Shown: piece by piece, positions 45,211 to 54,188 of the stretch
Layout: each line of letters begins with the position of its first letter
How positions within the stretch are numbered: position 1 is the stretch's first letter
Assembly: GCF_001720465.1 (NCBI RefSeq)
Contig: NZ_CP017113.1
Location: forward strand, 1,426,001 to 1,490,000
Direction: 5' to 3'
Length of the DNA stretch: 64,000 bases
Source: Porphyrobacter sp. LM 6
GTDB taxonomy: Bacteria; Pseudomonadota; Alphaproteobacteria; Sphingomonadales; Sphingomonadaceae
Notes under the pieces: model-generated
The model's input: only the letters and a program-made list of their open reading frames with translations
Databases searched by the model: none
What the model was told of the DNA's origin: nothing
Translations under genes and position numbers: made by a program

Positions 45211-46014
45211 TTACTTCTTGAGCGGCGGCGGGCCGCGCAGGCGGCTGCGCGCGTGCGACAGATCGAACACCTCGCCCGGGCCGTTGTCTTCCTCGTTGAG
45301 GAGGCCGAGACGTCGCGCCACTTCGCGATAGGCTTCTTCCTCGCCGCCCAGATCGCGGCGGAAGCGGTCCTTGTCGAGCTTTTCGCCTGTCGCCATGTCC
45401 CACAGACGGCAGCCATCGGGGCTGATTTCGTCGGCGAGGATCACGCGGCTGTAATCGCCATCGTAGAGGCGGCCGAATTCCAGCTTGAAATCGATCAGGC
45501 GGATGTCGATCGCGGCGAACATCCCGCACATGAAATCATTGATCCGGATCGCCATCGAGGAAATGTCGTGCATCTCCTCGTTCGAAGCCCAGTTGAAGCA
45601 GGCAATGTGCTCTTCGGCGACCAGCGGATCGCCCAGCGCATCGTCCTTGTAGTAATATTCGATCAGGGTGTGCGGCAGCGGCTCGCCTTCCTCGATCCCG
45701 AGGCGCTTGGAGATCGAGCCGGCGGCGACATTGCGCACAACCACTTCGAGCGGGATGATATCGACCTGCCGGATCAGCTGCTCGCGCATGTTGAGGCGGC
45801 GGATGAAGTGGGTCGGGATGCCGATATGCCCCAGCCGCGTGAACACGTGTTCACTGATGCGGTTGTTGATCACGCCCTTGCCGTTGATCGTGCCCTTCTT
45901 CTCGGCATTGAAGGCGGTGGCATCATCTTTGAAATACTGGATGAGCGTGCCCGGTTCGGGACCCTCATAGAGGATCTTGGCCTTGCCTTCGTAGATCTTG
46001 GTGCGGCGGGTCAT
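45211..46014 (-). CDS. purC: phosphoribosylaminoimidazole-succinocarboxamide synthase
   Basis: A 267-residue SAICAR synthetase. It shows [64 protein letters not shown] and DFKLEFGR...[10 protein letters not shown]. It catalyses the step after carboxylation in purine synthesis. Length is slightly above the usual approximately 240-260 because of a short C-terminal tail rich in Pro/Lys. It is separated from purS-purQ by the receptor gene, and upstream is tRNA-Phe on the same strand. Confidence 0.94.
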   Translation of the reverse strand: MTRRTKIYEGKAKILYEGPEPGTLIQYFKDDATAFNAEKKGTINGKGVINNRISEHVFTRLGHIGIPTHFIRRLNMREQLIRQVDIIPLEVVVRNVAAGSISKRLGIEEGEPLPHTLIEYYYKDDALGDPLVAEEHIACFNWASNEEMHDISSMAIRINDFMCGMFAAIDIRLIDFKLEFGRLYDGDYSRVILADEISPDGCRLWDMATGEKLDKDRFRRDLGGEEEAYREVARRLGLLNEEDNGPGEVFDLSHARSRLRGPPPLKK

Positions 46015-46054
46015 AAGGATGGCACTCCCAGCTCGGCTCCTGCCTTTTAGCGAA

Positions 46055-46130
46055 TGGTGCCCGGGGGCGGATTTGAACCACCGACACGCGGATTTTCAAT
46101 CCGCTGCTCTACCCCTGAGCTACCCGGGCA
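46055..46130 (-). tRNA. tRNA-Phe (GAA)
   Basis: 76 bases including an encoded 3' CCA. The acceptor stem TGCCCGG pairs with CCGGGCA; the anticodon arm is GCGGA-TTGAAAA-TCCGC with anticodon GAA; the T-arm contains GGTTCAAATC. All four arms fold. It lies between purC and yacG on the same strand; this place beside yacG is common in alphaproteobacteria. Confidence 0.97.
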
Positions 46131-46259
46131 TTCGCTGCAAGCAACGGGATGAAGCCATATGGCTACCCCGGCGAGCAAATGAGAGCGGCCCTATGGCGAA
46201 GGCGGCGGGGGTTGGCAAGGGGGTTTTGTTGCCTTCCACGCAGGAATGTTCTGCGCCGC

Positions 46260-46448
46260 TTAATCCTGCTGGCGCCAGTCCTCGCGCGCCAGCTCTTCCG
46301 GGTCCGCTGGAGGGCCGGGGACGGCGTAGGAATCGGAGAACCAGCGCGCCAGATCGCGGTCGCGGCACCGCTCCGAACAGAAGGGATGATGGTCCGGATG
46401 GCGCGGCTTGCGGCAGATCGGGCAGGGCTTGAAAGCGGCGGAGGTCAT
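46260..46448 (-). CDS. yacG: DNA gyrase inhibitor YacG
   Basis: A 62-residue zinc protein: CPICRK and CSERCRDRDLARWFSDSY give the CxxC...CxxxC site and the conserved helix of the YacG family, which binds GyrB. Its ATG overlaps the stop of the RNase E/G-like gene (ATGA), so it is coexpressed with it, maf and infA. Confidence 0.93.
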   Translation of the reverse strand: MTSAAFKPCPICRKPRHPDHHPFCSERCRDRDLARWFSDSYAVPGPPADPEELAREDWRQQD

Positions 46449-47395
46449 GATGCGAGAATCTGGGCCTGAGGCGCTTCAAGTGCAAGCCCCGGGTCGGTCG
46501 TGATCCGCACCTGTTTGCCCGTGCGCCTTGCCAGCTCGGTCAGCCATTCGTCCTTGAGCTTGGCCTTGAGCGCGGGATGGATTCGCAGTTCGAGAACAGG
46601 GCCGTGGCCCTCGGCACGCTCGCCCACGCGCAGCGCCATGCGCGCGCACATCCCCACGCGCGAGGTGGCGAAGCGGTGCAGCAGCGAAGGGCCTTCCAGC
46701 CGCGCGACCAATTGGACAAAGCCGAAGCCGTTCATCGCCGTGCGTTCATGCGGCCAGTCGGCCAGCTCGGCTTCGAGCGCGGCGTCCACAGCCTTGCGCG
46801 CCTGCTTGTCGGTGATGGTCGGAAAGTCGATCCCGATATTCCCGCCGATATCGAACCACCGCAGCGCCTGACCAATGGCAGGCACCGCCGCGAGCGCGAC
46901 ATCGCGCGGCGATCCGATGCCGTCGATGTCGATGAGCGTCATTGCGGGGGTGGTGCTCGCGATGATCTCGCCGCCGGGAAAATCGAGGCTGCCAGCGGAT
47001 GCGGCGTGCCATACGTCTTCCCACGAACCGGAAGGAAACTGGCGGACAGTCCGTCCTTCGGGGAAGGAAGGGATGGGCGCTTCGGTGCCGGCAATGCGGG
47101 CCTGTGCCCGCTTCAACCGACCACGTTCGGCAAGCGGCGCGCGGGTGATGACGAGATCCAGCGTTTGCCCCTCGGTCGCCGTGGGCGGCAGGTGGTCGAC
47201 CAGCGTCTCGGTGCCATCATCGAGCAGCGCCACGCCGCGCCGTGTGCCCTGGAGCTTCGCGATAAGCCTGCCAGAGCAATGCGTGCCCGCGGCAATGTTT
47301 CCCGGCCACATCAAGCGAACGGCGAGCACTTGTTCGCCCTCGACCAGCAAGGCGCGGGTTTCCCCTATGCCTTCTTCGATCAGCCACTCAGCCAA
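46445..47395 (-). CDS. short ribonuclease E/G-like protein
   Basis: A 316-residue protein corresponding to the catalytic core of the RNase E/G family. MTLIDIDG and IGGNIGIDFPTI hold the two metal-binding Asp regions. Compared with full RNase G (about 490 residues), the S1-like insert and the zinc-link CPxCxG region are much reduced or absent, so tetramer assembly through the zinc link is unlikely. This short version between maf and yacG is seen in related alphaproteobacteria. The start overlaps maf by eight bases. Confidence 0.85.
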   Translation of the reverse strand: MAEWLIEEGIGETRALLVEGEQVLAVRLMWPGNIAAGTHCSGRLIAKLQGTRRGVALLDDGTETLVDHLPPTATEGQTLDLVITRAPLAERGRLKRAQARIAGTEAPIPSFPEGRTVRQFPSGSWEDVWHAASAGSLDFPGGEIIASTTPAMTLIDIDGIGSPRDVALAAVPAIGQALRWFDIGGNIGIDFPTITDKQARKAVDAALEAELADWPHERTAMNGFGFVQLVARLEGPSLLHRFATSRVGMCARMALRVGERAEGHGPVLELRIHPALKAKLKDEWLTELARRTGKQVRITTDPGLALEAPQAQILAS

Positions 47396-47960
47396 TGGCG
47401 AAACCCGCCGCCTTGAGCAGCGCCCGCGTGTCGTACAGCGGCAGGCCCATCACGCCCGAATGGCTGCCCCGGATCCACGCAATCAGCCCCTCGGCCGCGC
47501 CCTGGATGGCATAGCCACCGGCCTTGCCCCGCCATTCGCCGCCTGCGAGGTAGGCCGCGATCTCCTCTGCCGACAGCCGCTTGAAGCATACCACGGTTTC
47601 ATCGAGCCGTTCGCGCAAGGTGCCGTCGGGCGCGCGCAGCACGACGCTGGAGAGCACCTGGTGCCGCCGCCCGCTCATCAGTTCGAGACAGGCGCGTGCC
47701 TCTTCTTCGGTTTCCGTCTTGGGCAGGATGCGCCGTCCGACAGCGACCACCGTATCGCCCGCCAGCACAAAGCCCGGTGCCTCCACCGCCAACGCCTTTT
47801 CGCGCCCCATGCGCAGGGCATAGGCGCGGGGGCGTTCACCCTTCAGCGGGGTTTCGTCGATGTCGGCAGGGGTCACCGCATCGGGCGCAAGGCCAAGCCG
47901 CGCGAGCAATTCGCGCCTTCTGGACGAGGCTGATGCCAGTGTGAGGTGCGGCGCGCCCAT
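47388..47960 (-). CDS. maf: Maf-like nucleoside triphosphate pyrophosphatase
   Basis: A 190-residue Maf/HAM1-fold house-cleaning enzyme that hydrolyses non-canonical or modified NTPs. It shows LTLASASSRRRELLARLGL, D-I-D-E-T, VLAGDTVVAVGRRILPK, MSGRRHQVLSSVVL and GGYAIQGAAEGLIAWIRGSHSGVMGLPL. It lies 15 bp downstream of infA and overlaps the next gene, forming the infA-maf-RNase-yacG operon common in this order. Confidence 0.93.
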   Translation of the reverse strand: MGAPHLTLASASSRRRELLARLGLAPDAVTPADIDETPLKGERPRAYALRMGREKALAVEAPGFVLAGDTVVAVGRRILPKTETEEEARACLELMSGRRHQVLSSVVLRAPDGTLRERLDETVVCFKRLSAEEIAAYLAGGEWRGKAGGYAIQGAAEGLIAWIRGSHSGVMGLPLYDTRALLKAAGFAIG

Positions 47961-47975
47961 CAGGGCAGCGAGCGA

Positions 47976-48221
47976 TTATTGCGGGCCGGGGCCACCGCGA
48001 CCCGGCATGAAGCGATAGGTGATGCGCGCCTTGGTCAGGTCATACGGGGTCAGTTCGCACAGCACTTCATCGCCCACCAGTACGCGGATGCGGTTCTTGC
48101 GCATCTTGCCCGCCGTGTGGCCGAGCACTTCATGACCGTTCTCAAGCTCCACCCGGAACATCGCATTGGGCAGCAATTCAACCACGCGCCCGCGCATTTC
48201 GAGGAGTTCTTCCTTGGCCAT
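47976..48221 (-). CDS. infA: translation initiation factor IF-1
   Basis: An 81-residue S1/OB-fold factor binding the 30S A-site. The sequence [40 protein letters not shown] and [14 protein letters not shown] is almost invariant IF-1. It has a slightly longer Gly-rich C-terminus (PGRGGPGPQ) than E. coli IF-1. It is the first gene of the minus-strand operon leading to yacG. Confidence 0.96.
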   Translation of the reverse strand: MAKEELLEMRGRVVELLPNAMFRVELENGHEVLGHTAGKMRKNRIRVLVGDEVLCELTPYDLTKARITYRFMPGRGGPGPQ

Positions 48222-48439
48222 GAAATTCCTTTTGTCCTGTTGCGGCGCACAATACGCCCGTCGATGTGCGGCTGCGCTTTAGCGATGTGGGAACCAAAAG
48301 GGAAGGCTCGTGCGTTAGGTGACCGCAACCTTGTTCTGACAGGGTATTGCCTCCGGGCTGCGGGCGCGTCCGTATTCCGGTTGGTGATCCGGGCCGGCAA
48401 CAAGCTGGCCCGTCAAAGTATTTGATGTAAAGGGACATA

Positions 48440-51400
48440 ATGAACCTCTCCCCGCTTCTCCGCGCAGCATTGCGCGCCGGGACCTGTGCTGCCAGTCTGG
48501 CTGCGACCATGCCGCTGCTGGCCAATGACAGCACGCTTGCGCAGCCGCAGCCGACGACAGTGCCGCGGACTGATGACAACGTGACCGCGAGCGGGGCGGC
48601 GCAGGTGGCGGACGGCGAGGAGGCCGAGGCCGCAGATGGCGAAATCATCGTCCGCGCCGGTCGGCTCAAGGGCCAGCTGGTGGTCGATCAGGCCCCGCTG
48701 CTCCAGCTCGACGAGCAGGCGATCTCTGCCGAGGGCGTGACCTCAATCACCGATCTGATCGCGCAGATCAGCGCCCGCACCGGTTCGGCGCGCGGACGCG
48801 GTGGCGGCGGGCAGCCCGTCATTCTGATCAACGGCATCCGCATCGGTTCCTTCCGCGAATTCGCGAACTACCCGCCCGAGGCGCTTGCGCGGGTCGAGGT
48901 GTTCCCCGAGGAAGTCGCGCAGCGCTTCGGATTTCCGCCTGATCGCCGCGTGATCAATCTGATCCTCAAGGACAATTACGCCAACCGCCAGCTCGACCTC
49001 GAATTCGAGACGCCGTCGCGCGGAGGCATGATGCGGAACGAGCAGCAGCTCGGCTTGCTCAAGATCGCCAACGGTGCACGGATCAACGCCAGTATCCAGG
49101 TGCAGGACGCCAGCCTGCTGACCGAAGACGAGCGCGATGTGCCGCAGACCCCCGGCTCGGTTTCGGCCGTCGCGGGCGATCCCCGTCAGGCCTCCTTCCG
49201 CAGCCTGCTAGCCGACACCTTCGGTATTGAGGGCAACGTGTCATGGGCCAAGGCGATCATCGACAGCGGAACATCTCTCAGCGCCAACCTCAATTACCAG
49301 CGTGACGAAGGGCGCAGCCTTGACGGGCTCAACGCGGTTGTGTTGACGGGGCCGACCGGAACCAGCGCCACGCGCACCTTCGGCGCGGCCACCCCGCTGG
49401 AACGTCGCACCAGCAGCGACACCCTGTCGGCGGCGGGTTCGGTCAACCGCCCGGTGAACAACTTCCGCCTGACGACCACCTTCGACGGCTCCTTCACCGA
49501 ATCCGAAACCGCGATTGACCGCCGGTTTGACACCACTGCGCTCAGGGCGGCCGCCCTCTCTGGCGCGCTCGCTCTCGACGGCGCGCTGCCGGACAGCGCC
49601 GACAATGGCTTTGACCTCGCGCGGCGCAGGACAATCTCGACCGAAACCCAGACGACGCTCCAGGGCGCGCTGGCCACCCTGCCGGCGGGCGAGGTGTTGA
49701 CGACCTTCAATCTCCGCTTCGACTGGCGCCAGATCGAAAGCAGCGACACGCGCAGCGCGCAAGGTGCCCAATTGACCCGCCGCCGGCTTGCGACCGGAAC
49801 CAATCTCGTTGTGCCGCTGACGAGTACGCGCGCAGGCTTTGCCGATGCGCTCGGCTCGTTCACGCTCAATCTTCAGGCCGGGGCTGAGGATCTCAGCGAC
49901 TTCGGCACACTCGGCGATTGGAACGCGGGCCTGACGTGGGCCCCGTTCCGCGGGCTCGACCTTTCGGCGACCTATATCTGGCGCGAAGTTGCGCCGTCGC
50001 TGTCGAACCTTGGCGATCCGCAGATTACCAATTTCAACGTGCCGGTGTTCGATTTCGTCCGCGGCGAGACCGTGCTGGCGGAAGTGACCACGGGCGGCAA
50101 CCCCGCTCTCCCGCCGGAAACCCAGCGCGACTGGAAGTTTGCGGCCAATTGGGAACTGCCGTTCTGGGAAGGCAGCCGGCTTACGGTCGAATACATCCGC
50201 AACCGATCAGACAATGTGGTGAGCGCCTTCCCGCAGATCGCGCCCGGTATCGAGGCGGCCTTCCCTGGCCGCGTTACCCGCGATGCCACCGGCCGGCTGA
50301 TCGCGGTTGACCGGCGTTCGGTGAGCTTCGCCGAGACGCGCGCGGACCGTTTGCAGTTCACTTTCTCGACCAACGGCAGCATTGGCGCACCGGCGGGCGG
50401 GCCGGGCGGCTTTGGCGGGCCGGGCGGGGGACGCGGGTTCGGTGGCGGCGCAGGTGCCCCTCCCGCCGCTTCACCGGCACCGCCGACCACGGCGCCTGCT
50501 CCAGCAGCGCAGGCTGGCCCGGGCGGTCAGGGCGGGGCGCGCTTCGGAGGCGGAATGCCCACCCCCGAGCAGCGCGAGCAGTTCATGGCCTTCCGCGCGC
50601 GCCTGTGTGCCGATGACGGGCAGGCCTTCCTCGAAAAGCTGGTCGCTGCGATCGATAGCGGTGCGGACATCTCGGCCGAGTTTCCGGGCATCGACCCCGC
50701 ACGGCTCGCGCCGATGCTGTCGCGCATCCGGGGCGAAGACGGCAAGATCGATCCTGCCCGCCTTGCCCAATTCCGCACCCGGATTTGCAGCTTTGATCCT
50801 GCAATGATGGGCGGCGGCGCACCCGGCAGTGCACCCGGCGGCGCTCCCGGAACTGCTCCGGGTGCTCCGGCTCAGGGTATGCCGCCCCAGTTTGCTGCCT
50901 TCCGCGAACGCGCTTGCGGCCCGGATGGCACCGCCGCGATTGCCGCGCTGGTCGCCAAGATCGATCGGGGCGAGGATGTCTCGGCCGAGCTTCCCGGGGT
51001 TGATCCGGCGTTCATCAAGATGGCGCTCGACCGGTCACGCGATGCCAACGGCAATATTCCACCCGAGGCGCTGGCGCAGTTCCAGCAACGCTTCTGCGCG
51101 GCAGCGCCTGCGGGGCAGACGGCTGGTCGTCCGGCTGCGGCTGGCGGCGGCGCACCGGCGGGTGGCCCGGCGTTCAATCCGCTTGCCGGTGGCAGCAATT
51201 TCCAAGGCTGGCGTTACTTCGCCAACCTCACGCACACGATCGAGCTGGCCAACGAGATCCTGATCGCTCCCGGCCTTGCCCCGCTCGATCAGCTCGACGG
51301 GCAGGCGACCGGCGCCTTCGGCCAGCCGCGCCATGCGAGCCGGCTGGAAGCGGGACTGTTCGGTAAGGGCATGGGCCTGCGCCTGTCGGGGATCTACACC

Positions 51401-51682
51401 GGCGAGACGCGCCTCGATGGCTCGGGCCTGCCGGGCAGCACCGATCTGTTCTTCGATGACATCGTGACCTTCAATCTGCGCCTGTTCGCCAACATGGGCG
51501 AAATCACGGGCAAGAACGAAGGTGCGTTCAAGGATTTGCGGATCAGTCTGGTGGCCGACAACCTGTTCGACGCGCAGCGCCGCGTGCGCGACCAGAACGG
51601 GGTAACGCCGAACAACTACAATCCCTTCGTGATCGACCCGCTGGGGCTCTATCTCGGGATCGATCTGCGCAAGCTGTTCTAG
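48440..51682 (+). CDS. TonB-receptor-like outer-membrane protein with duplicated Cys-pair insertion
   Basis: A 1080-residue protein with a signal peptide, a plug-like domain (about 85-180: GGGGQPVILINGIRIGSF, VEVFPEEVAQRFGF) and beta-barrel segments ending DPLGLYLGIDLRKLF. Between about residues 650 and 915 the barrel is interrupted by Gly/Pro-rich linkers flanking two repeated modules. Module 1 has C723 and C783, module 2 has C826 and C886: both pairs are exactly 60 residues apart, and 36 of 69 aligned residues are identical by my hand alignment. The insertion probably forms an external, disulfide-stabilised loop domain. The ligand is unknown, and no TonB box is obvious. It is convergent with the hydrolase gene, overlapping by four bases. 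Confidence 0.87.
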   Translation: MNLSPLLRAALRAGTCAASLAATMPLLANDSTLAQPQPTTVPRTDDNVTASGAAQVADGEEAEAADGEIIVRAGRLKGQLVVDQAPLLQLDEQAISAEGVTSITDLIAQISARTGSARGRGGGGQPVILINGIRIGSFREFANYPPEALARVEVFPEEVAQRFGFPPDRRVINLILKDNYANRQLDLEFETPSRGGMMRNEQQLGLLKIANGARINASIQVQDASLLTEDERDVPQTPGSVSAVAGDPRQASFRSLLADTFGIEGNVSWAKAIIDSGTSLSANLNYQRDEGRSLDGLNAVVLTGPTGTSATRTFGAATPLERRTSSDTLSAAGSVNRPVNNFRLTTTFDGSFTESETAIDRRFDTTALRAAALSGALALDGALPDSADNGFDLARRRTISTETQTTLQGALATLPAGEVLTTFNLRFDWRQIESSDTRSAQGAQLTRRRLATGTNLVVPLTSTRAGFADALGSFTLNLQAGAEDLSDFGTLGDWNAGLTWAPFRGLDLSATYIWREVAPSLSNLGDPQITNFNVPVFDFVRGETVLAEVTTGGNPALPPETQRDWKFAANWELPFWEGSRLTVEYIRNRSDNVVSAFPQIAPGIEAAFPGRVTRDATGRLIAVDRRSVSFAETRADRLQFTFSTNGSIGAPAGGPGGFGGPGGGRGFGGGAGAPPAASPAPPTTAPAPAAQAGPGGQGGARFGGGMPTPEQREQFMAFRARLCADDGQAFLEKLVAAIDSGADISAEFPGIDPARLAPMLSRIRGEDGKIDPARLAQFRTRICSFDPAMMGGGAPGSAPGGAPGTAPGAPAQGMPPQFAAFRERACGPDGTAAIAALVAKIDRGEDVSAELPGVDPAFIKMALDRSRDANGNIPPEALAQFQQRFCAAAPAGQTAGRPAAAGGGAPAGGPAFNPLAGGSNFQGWRYFANLTHTIELANEILIAPGLAPLDQLDGQATGAFGQPRHASRLEAGLFGKGMGLRLSGIYTGETRLDGSGLPGSTDLFFDDIVTFNLRLFANMGEITGKNEGAFKDLRISLVADNLFDAQRRVRDQNGVTPNNYNPFVIDPLGLYLGIDLRKLF

Positions 51683-52500
51683 TCGCCGACGTCGACCGAG
51701 GGATACATCCACGACTGGTAAAGGTTCGGCGCGAAGGGCTTCCATGTCCCTTCGCGCTGGGCCAGCCGGTCGGCGATGGCGATCATCACGCTCGGGTTGA
51801 CGCCAAGCCCGCAGTGGCTCGCGTAGACGAAGATATTCTCGCTCGGCTGACCTTCGGCGGTGCGTTCTGGATGCTGCACGCTGCCGCGCCAATGCACCAC
51901 GCCATCGGTTTTGGTGATGATCGAGGTGGTCGGCACCGGGGGCGCGATATCGAGCCCGCGGAACTGCCCGCCCCGCAGTTGCTCGGGTTCGTCGCCGTTG
52001 AAATAGGCGAACAGCCGCGCGGCATTGGTGTGGCCCCGATCATCCGAAATCGGGCTGCCGAGGCTGATGACCTGCCTCACCCTTTCTGGATGGATCTTCG
52101 CCAGCTCGCGCGCCAGCACTCCGCCAAGGCTCCACCCGACCAGCGAGACCTTGCGTCCGCTATCGTCGTTCAACCGCGCAAGCTGGGTTTCGAGGCGCGA
52201 GAGGAGCTGTTCGTCGACCCGGATGTTGCGGCCCGAATTCCAGCCATGCGCGTCATAGCCGAGGCTTTCGAGCAGGCCCCGCATCGGCTGGGTTGAGCCG
52301 TTCGAGGCCATGAAGCCGGGGAGAGCGATGACCGCGTGGCCATCGCCGCGCGGCAGCGTTCCGAGCAAAGGGCGCGTGGCGAAAAACGCGCCGAGTTCGA
52401 ACATCGCGCGGCCTTCCGCGAGCGTCCAGAAGCGGTTGGGCGGGCGCGCCGGCGAATCTTCTTTGGGGGGTATTCGGTCCATCGCGACGCTCGCCATCAT
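51679..52500 (-). CDS. lipase-like alpha/beta hydrolase
   Basis: About 273 residues. The hydrolase domain shows VIALPGFMASNGSTQPM, a nucleophile elbow GWSLGG and VISLGSPISDD. The likely catalytic acid follows in the D/E-rich region and the His lies in YASHCGLG near the C-terminus. It resembles lipase/PGAP1-like acylhydrolases. The start at 52500 (MMASVAMDR) overlaps the stop of the WS/DGAT gene, so both are translated from one mRNA. The frame open upstream to 52671 only mirrors the neighbouring gene. Confidence 0.87.
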   Translation of the reverse strand: MMASVAMDRIPPKEDSPARPPNRFWTLAEGRAMFELGAFFATRPLLGTLPRGDGHAVIALPGFMASNGSTQPMRGLLESLGYDAHGWNSGRNIRVDEQLLSRLETQLARLNDDSGRKVSLVGWSLGGVLARELAKIHPERVRQVISLGSPISDDRGHTNAARLFAYFNGDEPEQLRGGQFRGLDIAPPVPTTSIITKTDGVVHWRGSVQHPERTAEGQPSENIFVYASHCGLGVNPSVMIAIADRLAQREGTWKPFAPNLYQSWMYPSVDVGD

Positions 52501-54044
52501 GCTTTCCTCTTGCTTTTGCGTTCGGCAATCTTGGGTGTTGCCGTTTTCGCTTTGGGTTTGGTGGGCTTCGAGGCGGGGCTCGCTGCCTTTTTGCTTGCCG
52601 CCTTTTCCGGTGCGCTCGCGGTTACAGCCTTGGCCGCTGCCAGCAGCTCCTCGAAGCTGTCTTGCAGGCACTGGGAGTAAAATTCGGGATCCGGCATGAT
52701 GTTCCGGCAGGCGGTGAAGCTGATATAGGCTTCATCGACATAGGACTGCACCACGTGGGCAAGGCCCAGCCCGTCAGTCAGACAGATCAGCGAGAGCGAC
52801 ATGCTCTCCAGCCGCGCACCCGAGGAATAGATATGGACCGGCGGGCCGGGGACGTTGGTGACCACCGTGTTGAACGGCATCGCCAGCCGGTGGGCAAGGC
52901 TGACCCGGCTGAAAAGCTGCGCGCCCAAGGCCATGTAGAACAGCGGGTTGACCTTGCTCACCTCGGTCATTCGCCGTGCACCCAGGGCATTGGTCATTGC
53001 CTTGGAGTTGTTGGTCTGGCTGTAGACATAGGCGAGGCGTTCGGCCGGATCGGCGATATGCGTGCCCAGCGGGGCGATCATTGCAGCGACTTGGTTGCCC
53101 ATGTCGCCCTTCTCGTTGGAAGACCGCACCGAAATCGGTGCCATCGCTGTCATGGTCGTCTTGGGCAGATCATTCTTCGCGGAGAGATATTTGTGCAGAG
53201 CACCGCCGATCACCGCAATCGCGACGTCGTTGACCTTGGCCTCGGGCAGCAGCGCGCGGATTGACTTGAACTGCGCCAGATCGAAGGTGCGGCCCTCTAC
53301 CACGCGGTGCGGAGAAATCGTGCGGTTGAAGCGGGTGCGCGGGGGAACCAGATCAGTGCTGAGTTTGAAATCGCGTGATACGAGGCCTTTGATTACCCCG
53401 GCAACGCCCGGCAGCGCTTTAGCGGCGACCTGCGCCTGCTTGAGCGGATTGAGCAGGGCGTTGACATAGGATTTACCCAGCAGTTCGACCGGGCCGGGGA
53501 TCTTCTCCGGCTTCCAGCTATCCGGCTTGGACGGCGGCCCGGCATCGGGGGTGAGCGTGTGCAACGCCTCCATCAGGTCAATGCCGCTCATTCCGTCGAT
53601 CGCGGCATGGTGCACCTTGGTGACGAAGGCGAAACAGCCCGGCGGATAGCCTTCGACTGCGTCGAGCCCCTCGACCACGGTGAATTCCCACGGGGGGCGA
53701 TTGAGATCGAGCGGGCGCGCATGAATTCGGGCAGCCTGAATGCACAGCTGCCGCCAGTCGCCCGGTTTGGGCAAGGCGACGTGGCGCACATGGTATTCCA
53801 GATCGAAATCGGGATCCTCGACCCAGTACGGATAGTCGAGATCGAACGGAACCCGCACCAGCCGCTGGCGCATGGTGCGCGACAGCTGCATGCGCGAGCC
53901 GATGAACTGCAAGATGTCCTTGAAACGGACGAAGCCGCCCGGAGCGGTCGCCGGATTGTAGATCAGGACCGAGCCGATATGCATCGGCGAATTGGGCGAT
54001 TCCATCGCGACGAACGAGGAATCCATGCCTTGCAGCTGTCGCAA
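52497..54044 (-). CDS. wax ester synthase/diacylglycerol acyltransferase (WS/DGAT)
   Basis: A 515-residue O-acyltransferase making triacylglycerol or wax esters from acyl-CoA. The active-site HHxxxDG is visible as HHAAIDG, preceded by PLDLNRPPWEF and followed by the conserved NDVAIAVIGGAL and VTNVPGPPVHIY blocks. The final approximately 40 residues are a Lys/Ala/Pro-rich tail (KPKAKTATPK). The partner lipase-like gene is directly downstream and coupled, suggesting a role in storage-lipid turnover. Confidence 0.92.
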   Translation of the reverse strand: MRQLQGMDSSFVAMESPNSPMHIGSVLIYNPATAPGGFVRFKDILQFIGSRMQLSRTMRQRLVRVPFDLDYPYWVEDPDFDLEYHVRHVALPKPGDWRQLCIQAARIHARPLDLNRPPWEFTVVEGLDAVEGYPPGCFAFVTKVHHAAIDGMSGIDLMEALHTLTPDAGPPSKPDSWKPEKIPGPVELLGKSYVNALLNPLKQAQVAAKALPGVAGVIKGLVSRDFKLSTDLVPPRTRFNRTISPHRVVEGRTFDLAQFKSIRALLPEAKVNDVAIAVIGGALHKYLSAKNDLPKTTMTAMAPISVRSSNEKGDMGNQVAAMIAPLGTHIADPAERLAYVYSQTNNSKAMTNALGARRMTEVSKVNPLFYMALGAQLFSRVSLAHRLAMPFNTVVTNVPGPPVHIYSSGARLESMSLSLICLTDGLGLAHVVQSYVDEAYISFTACRNIMPDPEFYSQCLQDSFEELLAAAKAVTASAPEKAASKKAASPASKPTKPKAKTATPKIAERKSKRKA

Positions 54045-54188
54045 TATCCCCTCCTGCTGCGCCGCCTACGCCGGCGGCGTGCGGCCCGTCTTTGGGCTTA
54101 TGGGGGCGAGGCTAGGAGCAATCGGGCAGCGTGACAAGCTGACCCGCACGGCAATTCGTTCCCCTAGGGAAGCTCAAGCGTAATAATC

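Noticed and set aside
48222..48439. tRNA or riboswitch in the gap before the large receptor-like gene
   Set aside because: Short pairings such as GGGCCGGC/GCTGGCCC exist, but no cloverleaf or known riboswitch core can be built.
50640..51070. EF-hand or dockerin-like calcium loops in the duplicated modules (segments such as DANGNIPPEAL)
   Set aside because: The spacing of acidic residues, the Gly and the hydrophobic position does not match the 12-residue EF-hand loop, and the aligned segment of the other module differs.
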